The notes below the pieces were generated by a model. It was not told where the DNA came from and made no database searches. It worked only from the letters and a program-made list of their open reading frames with translations. A program made the translations under genes and the position numbers. A DNA stretch of 64,000 nt from Rosa chinensis (lineage: Eukaryota; Streptophyta; Magnoliopsida; Rosales; Rosaceae): the NCBI RefSeq assembly GCF_002994745.2, contig NC_037091.1, positions 7,774,001 through 7,838,000 of the forward strand, written 5' to 3'. Of the stretch, positions 36,790 to 48,600 are shown in pieces (within the stretch, counting starts at the first letter, position 1; every line of letters starts with the position of its first letter).

Positions 36790-37892
36790 CGGAGAAGAAA
36801 ATACAGAGAGAGACGAAGTCCTAAGTTCTATCACTTCTATGCTTGAGAGGGATTTTTGTATTGAGAAATTGAATATTATTGCTGCTTTTGTTTTTAGGGT
36901 GACGAATGTGAATGTGGTTCAAAGAAGAAGTAAGAAAGGGTCCTTGTTGCCCTCCATTGAAACCATAATTATGTTTCTTTATAAAGTGAATTTGTTGTAA
37001 ACAAACTGGATATGGAGAAAGTCTTGTATTTTGCGAAACATTTCACTAGTCTGACTGTGTAATTAGAAATCAATGTAAAGTGAGCTGTGATATGTTAGTT
37101 ATTCGAAATAATTAATACCGTGATTTGTTAGAATTGAACTATGTAGCATACGCTTATAACTATTTAAGACATCGAAATGAATGATAATATGAATAAAACT
37201 TTGTCAATGAAGTTTGTGGTTATCTTAGTTTACTCAAAATTGAATCCAAACTAAAAGCGCTTCTGAACTCTCAAATTAGATAGAGCTTCCTATTTTAGGA
37301 TGGGTAGGAAACAGCAAAAATTGGCTTGAAAACCCAAAGAAAAGACACACTGGACTCCCCAAATTTTCCTCCGTCTTTTACAGGAGACCTTTTCTCTCCC
37401 ATCTTATAATATGAACAACTGTTGATGAGTATATTTAGTATGATAAATATGCCATAGTGGAGTGTAGAGTCAGTTTATTTATCATGATCTATATGATGTC
37501 GCTTCAACTAAAGAACAATCATTAATAGGTTGATTCCCGCAGCCAAAAACAAGAAACCATAGCCAACCCCACCAACCAAATAACAAGAACCAACACAAAA
37601 TCAAATACGTAAACAAAAAATGTGTGCGCATTCTTCTATTTACTTCCAAGAACAGCACCACTTCAGAGTAATTGGTACTTACAAGTCAATTTTGGATGAC
37701 TGGAGCCATGTATGCTACACGGAATGACGAAAAGTCAGTTTCAGTAAGCTATACAATCACTAAAGCAGAGCTTTCAATTTGATGGGGAAAAGATACTTGT
37801 ATTATTAGACTGGAGACTGTTGCAATTGAAATTTTAAATCCTTGATCAGCTTGATCGGGGCAAAGCCTTTGAGCAAAATAACTGAAGTAAAA
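36790..37892. other. Region between bHLH start and ETFB stop
   Basis: Both neighbours are on the minus strand, so this must hold the bHLH promoter and the ETFB 3' region. I see no coding sequence; the composition is AT-rich and no repeat ends were found. Confidence 0.55.
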
Positions 37893-40800
37893 TCAAATGA
37901 CACGGGCTTCGTTTTTCAGCTTGTCAATCAGCTCATCCACAGAAGAAACGATAACCCCTGCTTTTCTCTTGGGAGGTTCTGTGACTTGAACCTCTTCTAT
38001 GTCGGATTTGATTTCCACATTCAGATCCTGTGGAGTGAACTTCTTTATGACCTTTGATTTTGCTTTCATTATGTTGGGGAGTGTTGCATACCTTGGTTGA
38101 TTTAGCCTCAAATCAGTGCTGCAAAGGGGCCAAAGTAAACAACTGTTAATTCATAAATTTCACCAGATATCAAGTCTAGGTAACCTCCCTGGTTCCTCAA
38201 GTTTGGCCTCAAATCAGCACTGATCTTTTGGCTGGTTTTCAGACCGTTTATAATATTTTCAATTTTTCTAACATAATTATATGAAGCTGAAATATTTAAG
38301 CTATAGTTACATCACAGAGTTACAGGTGTTCTTAAAATATCATCAAGCTTAGTACTTCTATCACGTATGTCATTTTTTATGTATAGGACCCCCAACTAAT
38401 TGATAAAATGATTAAATCACCACCTTATATTTTTTGGCTAATTAATCAAGTGATTAGATCACCTCCTTATATAACAAATAAGAACCTTATCTCTTGTAAG
38501 TGTTTTTTTTTATCATAAACCTCTTGAACATATTATTTTACTAGTGCTATCTATATGAAGAGTTCAATATATAAAAGAAAATAAAAACTAGTTTGACACC
38601 AATACACATATAAAGTAGTGCTGAACATGTTAATTTGCAACTAATCTGTACTATAACTAAAAGATAAGAGGGATTTTCCCGACTTTGCCAATTCTTCCTC
38701 TAGTGCCCTTTTAATTTATATAGACAAGGAGTCTTAAGTTTTTTGTTCTTTTAAATTATATAATTAGAAAAAAGCAAAAAAAAAAAAAAGATTCCCACTC
38801 TTATTTTCTCCACTGTCACCACTTCCAATGTACTTCACACACGCTTCTATCTAGTAGAAGTTCATAGCACTTCTAGAACTAGGTCACTTACCTCAATCAC
38901 TTTATATAGGCAACCTATTTTATTAATGTCAGCAAAACATTTCTGTTACAGTTCAAAGATTCATTCAATTTTCACAAGACCAAATAATCTATCTTCAAAT
39001 GTTTATATCATCAAAGCCCTTTAAAGACAAGGATGGAGGTGATCCCACCACCGAGCCAGAACAAGAGGGGGTAGGAAATGGATTTGTGAAAGGGCTTGAG
39101 CAGAGAAAGGTTGAGGAGAAAGAGAGAGATGGCATCATTGCCACAAAATAAAGGCTCCGTTTTCTTCGGTTTTGATAGAGAGGAGAGTAAATGACAAAAA
39201 CTAGAAGTTCTAGCATATTCTCATAATAAGCATTCATCAGATATATATATATTTTAATCCTAATATAACACTTATTCAACCCCATGTTAACCAATCCTAA
39301 TATACTGTGAGAAACGAGGTTATGAAATGATGGTGTGACTGTCTGGCCGATGATCATGATTCTTTTCACACTTAGAAACACTCTAGCTTCCTTTTCTTCT
39401 TGGAATTGCCTGGAGGGCTGGTTCCTTGTTGACTTCTAATGAATGATAAAAAATAAAATAAAATAAAAACAAGCTGCTTTAGAATACTTGTCCATTAGCC
39501 TTCTTGAAATTTATAATTCCAAGGAAGTCCTGCTATGCTTTTCTTTCTAATATATACTACTACTCAAATGCAGAAAATAATTTTGGAACTTTATCAAATA
39601 GAACTTTGAACCATTGAAGTTTGAGAGCACCTATTTTCCTAATACCTATCCAGACAATATTTTCAATGCCCTAATCATATCATTACGATTCAATTGAAAG
39701 TCAAAAGATGCATTCAATTAGTTTCCAAGTGTCCAAACACAGAAGCACAAGACGAGATACTTACGTAATCACTGCTGGTAAATCTAGACAGAGAGTCTCA
39801 AGACCCCCATCTACCTCTCTGTCCACTGTCACTACCTGCTTCTCCTTATCCAGCACAACCTACTGGAAACGTTTAGTCATAAGAAGTAATTCATAAATTG
39901 TGTTGTATGAAAATAGGACAGCAAAAGTGTATATATCTCATTCAATGAAACCTCTTATTCAACTCCAAGAGAAATTTGAATACAGAAAAGGAAGCAACAC
40001 TAAGACATAAATATTGAGTCTACCTTCATGTAGATTTGTATGTGTTTAGCTTTACATACAGATTCAAAGTAGACAAACATTATTGTTCTTTTTTCTTTCA
40101 TAAGGAAAAAAAAAGTGCAATTTTGGAGGATAGGGGAATGATAGATGATTAGATGGAAACAGAAAATTAGTTCTAGTACTAACTAAACCACACCACTCTA
40201 TTTATTCCAGGTGCTTGAAATACCTATGTTCTCTGATCCTTATTATTGGATCTGACCGATTCAAACTAAGACTATCAATGAAAAGAAAATTAAATAAGCA
40301 CATTTGCTTAAGAGAACTAACTAGTAACGTGGGAATTCACACCTTACATATTTTCCCCAAATTACCCACCTCCATTGAGGTTCTTTACAACCTCGTTCCA
40401 CTTTCAGTGCCTTTCCTTTGACATTCCACATTGTGACACACCTAACTAATGTTAGCAACATTCACTTTGAACAACTTAAACCAGGTTGTATGAAATAAAT
40501 ACAACTTCCGATTAGTGATGGCATAACTATAAGGTTAACCAAGACACATAAAAGTCATTGATATCAGACACTAGTCTACCAAATAGCGTCACGGCTAAAA
40601 GGAGATGTTTGACCGGATAAAAGTGGCTTTTCTGGGAGTGAAAGTCAACTTAGAGATCACAACTTATGCTGTTTATAGATGGGAGAAAACGGATTGTCCA
40701 GGTGGTAGCTAGTGAGGCTCTAAGTAGAATACCTTCTAGATTTACATCTAACTTAACTCTACAGAACAAATCCTTTTAACCATCATAGGAGAGGAATGTC

Positions 40801-41882
40801 TTAGTAACCTTAACTTCCTGAACTCAACATTATTTGTAAGCCTCTGTGCTGCATGAATACAATGCTCTTCAGCAAAACAGTGAAATGGGGTAGTACAGTA
40901 GTTGTTCGAGACAATCGCACAGACCCCATATACATTGACTGTAGTACTAAAGCACAGTCAGTCGCCTTTCCCCACATCAATATAAAGAATTTTGAACACA
41001 GCCCTTCAATTAAAAACCTACAATTAGCAGCATGAGCAAGCGAATACCAACACTCAAGATGGATTGATGTCTCAATTTACTGATCTAAAGTCCCAGAAGT
41101 CACACCTTTAGTGCACAACATCATCTCAAATTCAACTACACTTCAAACCTCAAAAACAACAATGCACGAACAGAATGATAACATTTTCCATATCGACAAA
41201 ACACAAGAAATCCAATGAAGCATTGACAGTTGCAAATATCGTATTTCGAACTAACCTTTGAAGCAAAAGTGCCTTGAGGCCAGTTCAACAGCCCTGCCAC
41301 CATTTGCCCAGTTTGATTGCAATCATCATCAATAGCCTAAACACACAGACACACATTCACAAAATGCATGAAAACACAAACCACATTTGCAAAGCCCAAA
41401 TCTTTAACAAAACTAATCAACAAACTACCTGTTTGCCCAGAATGAGAAGACCAGGCTTCTCAAGCTCCACTAAAGCTCTCAAAAGCTTAGCAACCGATAA
41501 AGGGTATAACTGCCCACTAGTCTCCACGTGTATAGCCCTATCAGCCCCCATAGCCAGACCCGTCCTTAACGTATCGACGCTCTGTTTCATGCCCATGGTG
41601 ACCGCCACGACCTCGGAGGCCAAGCCCGACTCTTTGATCCGAAGGGCCTCTTCCAAAGCGATCTCGCAAAATGGGTTCATCGACATCTTCACGTTCTGGG
41701 TCTCCACGCCGCTCTGTGAAAGACAAAAACCAAAAAAAGTGGTGGTGGGTTAGAGTTCGTGTGAGTTTGAACGAGATACGACGATGTGGGTTTTGGGTTG
41801 GGGATGGCTTTGCCTTGTCGGACTTGACTCGGATTTTGACGGCGTAGTCGACCACGCGTTTGATTGCTACCATTATCTTCAT
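37893..41882 (-). CDS. ETFB: Electron transfer flavoprotein subunit beta, mitochondrial
   Basis: Five exons on the minus strand: 41882-41814, 41713-41429, 41336-41256, 39859-39765 and 38118-37893, totalling 251 codons, the same as the Arabidopsis protein as I recall it. ETF-beta pairs with ETF-alpha in the matrix, binds AMP and passes electrons from dehydrogenases of branched-chain amino-acid and phytanoyl catabolism to ETF:ubiquinone oxidoreductase. The N-terminal [11 protein letters not shown], the segment [19 protein letters not shown] and the ETF-beta signature [12 protein letters not shown]...LPAVITT are all present; the C-terminus has [14 protein letters not shown]. Intron 1 appears to use a GC donor (AAG|GCAAAG) with a normal AG acceptor. 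No N-terminal presequence is visible, as is usual for ETF-beta. Introns 3 and 4 exceed 1.3 kb. Confidence 0.95.
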
Positions 41883-42254
41883 GCTTGAGCGGTGGTGGGT
41901 GTGAGAGTGAAATGGTAATGGGTTAAAGAGATTGAAGTTGGATGATCTGTTATGGTGAGACAGACTTGAGAGAATGAGAGTGAGAAGAAGAGATATGTTT
42001 CGTAACGGCATTGATGAGCTAGCTAATAAACTTTTTAAAACGAAATTGCCAATAAGTGTAATTTTAAAGAAGGGATAATGCTCATACACCCCGATTCTAC
42101 CAAAATACTTCCCCAAAACCCCAGCTAATTATTTCCTTTCCCTTTCACACAAGTATCTGTCTCTTTCTTTCTCACTTGCACAAACTCTCACTTTTTCTTC
42201 CAGCTGTACCCTTGTGATGTTTATATATATTTAATATTTCTGTTACGATTATGA

Positions 42255-42596
42255 AACGTGGTGGGCCCATTCTCAAAATTATTTAAACAGAAGTCTGTTA
42301 GTTTTCATCTTCCATTCAAAGATAAACAGTACGATTTACTATTCATAATTTCGATCGTTGACAGACTCGAATTAGTAGCTATCTGCAAACATACTGAAAA
42401 AGAACTGCAAACAGAAAAAGAAAAATTGAGAAAATTGAAGGCTTATAGAGATAATCTTAATAGAGAATCCCCCAACTATTGGGATATCATTTATAGACTT
42501 CAAAATAGAATTTATAAAATAGAAGAAGAGATAGAAAATCTCTTATATGTTCGGAAAGAGGAACAAAAACCTCTTGATTACTTGAGCATTGGTTAG
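42255..42596 (+). CDS. Viral leading ORF without ATG, coiled coil
   Basis: The frame is open from the TGA at 42252 to a TAG at 42594-42596, about 113 codons, but contains no ATG; the first near-cognate codons are GTG at 42258 and 42261. The middle and end are strongly charged (EKELQTEKEKLRKLK, KIEEEIENLLYVRKEEQ), which predicts a coiled coil. Length and coiled coil resemble the small first ORFs of badnaviruses and tungroviruses; tungrovirus ORF I is known to start at a non-AUG codon. The 5' end could instead be an integration junction that cut the true start. It ends 61 bp before the first ATG of the polyprotein. Confidence 0.6.
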   Translation, partial: NVVGPFSKLFKQKSVSFHLPFKDKQYDLLFIISIVDRLELVAICKHTEKELQTEKEKLRKLKAYRDNLNRESPNYWDIIYRLQNRIYKIEEEIENLLYVRKEEQKPLDYLSIG

Positions 42597-42613
42597 ATCC
42601 GCACCCAACCAAC

Positions 42614-42625
42614 TGGTATCAGAGC
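42614..42625 (+). promoter_or_regulatory. Primer-binding site for initiator tRNA-Met
   Basis: TGGTATCAGAGC, the standard 12-base complement of the 3' end of plant initiator tRNA-Met used to start minus-strand DNA in caulimovirids. It lies in the short gap between the leading ORF and the polyprotein ATG. Confidence 0.92.
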
Positions 42626-42657
42626 TTGTAAAAGGCTCAAAGGAGAACCCCTCCTTA

Positions 42658-45600
42658 ATGGGGACAATGTCAGAATTGTTATTAGAGAAAATAAATTCTC
42701 TACTAAAAGCTTCTGATGAGAAATATCAGAAGATGTTACTAGAAATATCTAGATGTCAGTCGACACTAGAAACAATACCTGCTATAATCCACCAATTAGA
42801 AAGATTGGAAAACAAACTGGATTATATCAAAGATCTTCCAAAAACGGAAGAAGAAAGACTGACAAGTGTCAGTAGAAAAATCAAAGAACAGCAAAAAACG
42901 CTGGATTCTATACTGAAGGACAAGAAATTGCCTACAGTAAAAAAGAAGACTAATGGATTCAAACCATTAGAAAAACCAGACTCAAATCATGTTCCTAATA
43001 TGATTTTTCTGGAACCATCTACTAGTCAGTCTAGTATCCGGTATGAAAACCCGGAAAAAAGAGAAATGAAGATGTTAAGCATCTTTGGAAAAAAGAAAGG
43101 AGTTCAACTCCTAAATTCTGAATACAATGAAATCGAGCATGAGGTAAAAAACTCCTCAATTCCAAAGCTAGATTTCAAACAAATCTACAGACGGGGAACA
43201 TTTGACCTAATGGACAGCCATCATTTCAAAATACTTGAATTCACAACCCCCTCAACAACAGGAGAAACAGATCTCTTGATGATTACCCCTGCTGAAGTTG
43301 CCAGAGCACAAGCAAAGAAGTATCAATTTATGCACATTGGAGCAGTCCAAGTCGGCATAAAACTATTGGCAAGAGAAGGCATCAACTGTTCAGTCCTATG
43401 TGTCCTGCAAGACAACAGACTGACAGACTTCCAAGCTAGTCTGTTTGGAACTCTAGAAGCATCACTATGCAACCAGGTAGCATATTTCAACTGCTTCCCT
43501 GACTTTTCAACCAGCTTGAAGGATGCAGCCCACTGCCTCAGACTGAGAGTCAAGACAGACGGGATCTCAATGAAAGAAGAAATGCAAGAATTGGCAATAG
43601 TATACAGAGTGTACTATAAACTGATGAGCACCACAGTGGAACCAAAGACAAGGATCTCCAACATCCCTGGTCTCACTACTGGATTCCTCACCAACCAGAA
43701 GAACCATTCACAGCAGATTCACAAGGTTGCTTGGAATGAAGTAACTTTTCCTCTTGAATGGAAACTGTCCGGTCCAAAAAAGCTGCCGGAAAGAGCAAAA
43801 GCAAAGATCTACGAGAGTAGACGCACTGGAGAAATCAGCCTCAACTTTGAAGATCACAGGAAAAGTGATGTCTGTCCTGAAAACATCAGGATAAACAACA
43901 GTCTTCTGAGAAGAAGCTACAGCACCAGAGAAGCCGGTGTCAGTGGTACAAAACCCACTATTGAAGAACCAATATCAGAAGAAGATTTGGAAGCTGATCT
44001 ATGCAGACCAGTCCATATGCTCAGAGCTAAAAAGCTCTCTGATCTTTACAAAGAAGCTGAGAATTGTGAAAGCCCTGAACGATTAGAAAAACTAATCGAG
44101 GAAATGAAAGAATTCAAATGCAGAAAGACAAGAAAAGTCTTTCCTTATCAAGATGCCGAAATGGAAGAAGGAGGAAGCTCCAGAACTTTCATAAAAAAAG
44201 AAACAAGGGAAATGAAACTCCCAGTTCAGAAAGCCCCCACGGGTAAAAAAGGAGAAAGAAATTCTCAAAGATTCGTCCCCGAGGACAATCTGCCAAGAGT
44301 TCCGATCACGAACTATGGCATCTGGCTGAATCTAGACAAGAGTCTAGACAAAAGAAAAACCATTGACCAATGGGTAGACAGCCTGATGATGGCTTCTGCA
44401 CTGACCCTTGGAAAATTTGAAGCACCAGATTTGCAGGTGTACTATGAAACTACTCTCACCGGAGTAGCAAAAAAGTACTACCTATCTTTCAAGGAAACTA
44501 CCAGAGGAAAAGACTGGCTTGAAGAAATCAAAAATTCAAAGTCTCCGTATGATTTTGCAGTACCCCTGTACGATCAATTCTGTGGAGATCTCTCAAATCT
44601 GAGTGAAAAAGCCAAAGAAACGGCAAAATCAAATATCTATGCACTCAAAATCTGTGACATGAGATATTTTGAGGAATACCTGAATGAATTTCAGGAATAT
44701 TACTGTACAATTGGTGAACTAGAGAATACTGATCTAGTTAATCTGTTGCACAGAAAACTCCCTGAACCATGGAGAACAGCTGTAAGAGAAAGTATAGCTG
44801 AAAAACCAATCGAAAGATTTTCAGTTGGAGGAATTGCCGACAGAATCCGGCAACTACTGAAGGAGCAATGCAAAGCCAATCTTAGAGCTAAGATGGCCAA
44901 GAAGCAACTCAAAGGAGTTGAAAATTTCTGCTATGGAATACTAGATATGCCCACAAACTGGGGATGTCATGAATCCAAATTCCACAGAAAAAAGAAAAAA
45001 GAAAAATATTACTCTAAAAAATTCAAAAAGAGTAATCAAAAGAAGAATTGGAAGTTCAAGAGAAGTTCCAATTACAAGAAGCAACAAAAAGAAGATCCAG
45101 AAAAGAAATTCTTCAAGAAAAAGAAGAATACTCATCAGCATAAACAACCCAGCAAGAAAGCTTGCAGATGTTGGTTGTGTAAAGCTGAAGGACACTATGC
45201 CAATGAATGCCCAGAAAAGGGTAAAAGATCTACTAAAGCTCTAGCTCTCTTTGAAGAATATGAGCAGATAGTAGAGGTAGCAAACATAAAAGGCTACGAA
45301 ATAGCTTATACTGATGATGAAGATGACGGCAGGTCAGTATACGCTGCCTGGTCTGAAGAAGAAACTTCATCAGAAGAGTCTGAGATAGATTCTGAAGTAG
45401 AGTACTTCGAATCCAGACAAATGAACGTTTTGAAAGTCAAAAACTGGGAAGAAAGCAAGACAGAATCCTTCATGTCTTCTTATCAGGTTAACCCTGGTTC
45501 GTTCGTCTGTGACTACTGTTTATGTCACGAGAAGAATGGTCTCCCTATGTTCTGCGAAGAATCTAAGAAGACTTATCACAAAGAATGCTTCATAGCTGAA

Positions 45601-48600
45601 GCAAGAAGAAAAACCAAGAATGGTCTTGTCAGCCAATGGGTTGAGCAAGAATATGCAGAGTATTTTGCTGAGAAAAAAGCGAAAGAAGTTGAAACTCTGT
45701 TCCAGGAAACCATGGAACAAGCAAAGAATGTTGCAGCAACTGTAGTCCAAGAAACGACTATGGAACAACCATCTTCCTCAGAAATAAAGGAAGAAATCAT
45801 CGGTGAAGAAACAATCGATGAAGATATTGAACTGGTTGAAATACCAGAAAATATCCATCTCTTAGAAAGACAAGAGATAGCTGCGGATACTAATACATGG
45901 GATCTACTTGGCCAACCTTCCGGCAAGTTTGATTACAAAGTCAGATATGATCCTCCCCCCTGGTTCAGTAATCCAGACAGCAAGAAGATAACTCCTACAG
46001 ATTGGGATGATGATGACAAATCACCCATTCAGGAAAATGTTCCAGAAGAGTGTAAACCATTCATTCCAACGGAACAAGCTCAAGAAAAGGAGCCTCACCA
46101 ATCGAAAGCCGTCTCTACAAGTAGATACAGCAACTACATAGAGATCGGACTCAAGTTCCTTGATCACCGGAAATATCATCTACATGCTTTTGTAGATAAT
46201 GGATCAGGCTTTACTGTTGCAAAGAGATTTGCAATTCCAGAAGAACTCTGGAACGAAGACAAGAAAAAGTCAGCTACTGGTGTTACATTCGATGGAAGCC
46301 ATCTCACCATGAAGAAAGTAGCAAAAAATGTTCATATCACCATTGGTGGAGGAACATTTATCATCCAGAATGTTTGGCAATCTGAAGGCCAAGGATCTGA
46401 TTTCTTGTTGGGCAATGATTTTATTCTCCAACAAAGATTCATTCAGGATGAAGAAGCGATAGGCTTCAGAAAAGGAGAACGGGTGTTCTGGGCTGACCGC
46501 CTCACACATGCATTCAGTGTAGTCGGTCCCGGTTTTACTACTCAGTATCAGAGATCGCAACAGAATAGTGGTGATCTTACCCCCTACAAACCCAAAATTC
46601 AACCCATACTCCAAATCAAACAACAAGAAGAACTGCTTGTTGAAGAATCTTCAGAAGAAGAAGAAGAAGCTAGTGAAGATGAAGAAGCTAGTTTCATCCA
46701 TGAGCACAACCTCAAGCACTTTCAGAACAAGCTTGAGTCTCAACAAACTCCCACTCTTGACAAAATCAAGAAACTACTCGAGCAGAATGTGGATACAAAT
46801 CCTCAGAAGTTTTGGGAAAAAGACCCAGTGGTCTGTGAATTGAGATTGCATGACATGAATGCTATCTGCCATGTCAAAGCCATTCCTCAGTACAAAGAGG
46901 AAGATCAGAAAGAATTCAGAAGTGACATTGAAGATCTCCTGAAGAAGAGATTAATTCAACCTTCCACTAGCCCTCATCATGCTCCAGCATTCTACGTGAG
47001 AAATCATGCAGAGAATCTAAGGGGAAAAGCTAGAATGGTTATTGACTATAGAGATGTCAATAAGAAGACTGTCAAAGACGGATATCAGATCGCTCAAGTC
47101 AGAGTCCTGATCAACCAGCTCAGAGGAGCTAAAGTCTTTTCGAAATTCGATGCAAAGTCGGGTTTCTGGCAGGTCAAGATGCATCCTGAGAGTGTACCTC
47201 TCACTGCATTTGGAACACCACAAGGTCATTACGAGTGGCTAGTAATGCCTTTTGGTCTCAAGCAAGCTCCCTCAATCTTTCAAAGAAAGATGGACAACAT
47301 CTTCAAGCATGTAGCGGAGTTCTGCGTCGTCTACATAGATGACATCCTGGTCTTCTCCAAAAACAGAGAAGAACACATGAAGCACCTCCACGAGGTAACA
47401 AAGCTGATAGTCCAGCATGGAATTATCCTAGGTGAGAAGAAAATCTTCTTTATCCTCGATGAAGTTGATTTCCTAGGAATAAACATCAAGAATGGAGTCA
47501 TAAAGCTCCAACCTCACATTCTTGAAAAAATCTGGAAGTTCCCAGATAAGATTCCTGATGCTAAGAGTCTAGAGAGATTCCTTGGTGTCGTAAATTATGG
47601 GAGAGATTTCATCCCTAGAATCTCAGGGTTAACAGCAATGTTATCCCCCAAGACAAGTTCCAAGAAAAAATGGAACTTCACAGAAGATGATGAAAAGATC
47701 GTAAAGCAGATAAAAAATCTCTGCAAGAACCTCCCTCCTCTCCAACAACCAGAAGAGAATGATGAAATCATCCTCCAGACAGATGCGAGCGATAATTACT
47801 GGTCCGGTGTTGTTTTGGCGAAAGCGCCTGGAACCAACATTGAAAAAATCTGCAAATTTTGTAGTGGCAAGTTCAGCCCTGCAGAACTAAATTATCCCAC
47901 AGGGGAAAAAGAAATTTTAGCTGTCAAAAAAACAATTTTAAATTCTCCAGCCTTTCTCGGAAAACCCTTTACTGTCCGCACCGATTGTGCTAGAGTAAAG
48001 AATTTTAAAAATTTTAAACTTGACAAAGCTGCTGATAGAGGAAGATTAGCAAACTGGCAATTGTTTCTTAATCAATATGATTATACTGTTGAATTAATTG
48101 CAGGAAACAAGAACTATCTTCCAGACGCATTGACCAGAGAAATGGCAATGTTCAGCCAAAGAGAAGACGACGAAGGTCGTAATCCCAGAAGCAGAAGGAC
48201 TGGGAAAGAACATGAACCTGAAGAGGATCCTAAAGAAACCAAAGAAAAAATTCTTAAAAGGTTTCTAATAAGTCCAAAAGGCTTAGCTACAACTGATCAA
48301 TCCCAGGGTAAAGGATTGGCTAGCCCGTCTCAAACGGCAGACGGTAAAGGCTCATCAAGACCGTTGATGGCTGCTGCTTTGCCAAAAAGCAGACCAACTC
48401 CTACTGGAGTTCTAAATGTTTTTAATTATGAATTAAGAACTTTTGATACTCCTGTGTTCAGAACAGGCAGGAGACTGGCTTATCACCAGAAGGCAATCCT
48501 GGACAATCTTTTATTTGCCTTTCAAGAAAGAAGCAGTGGTCTTATGTTCCCAGCTCTCTTTGCTTTAGCTGAAGAACTTTATGAAAATGCAAGACCACAA

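Noticed and set aside
38995..39381. 128-codon minus-strand ORF in ETFB intron 4
   Set aside because: Low-complexity Ser/Pro/Phe-rich translation with no family resemblance; it lies within a well-defined intron on the same strand.
42120..42250. TATA-like sequence (TTTATATATATTTA) as a second viral promoter upstream of the leading ORF
   Set aside because: It has no similarity to the downstream promoter region at 49.7 kb and no poly(A) signal at the expected distance; AT-rich DNA is common here.
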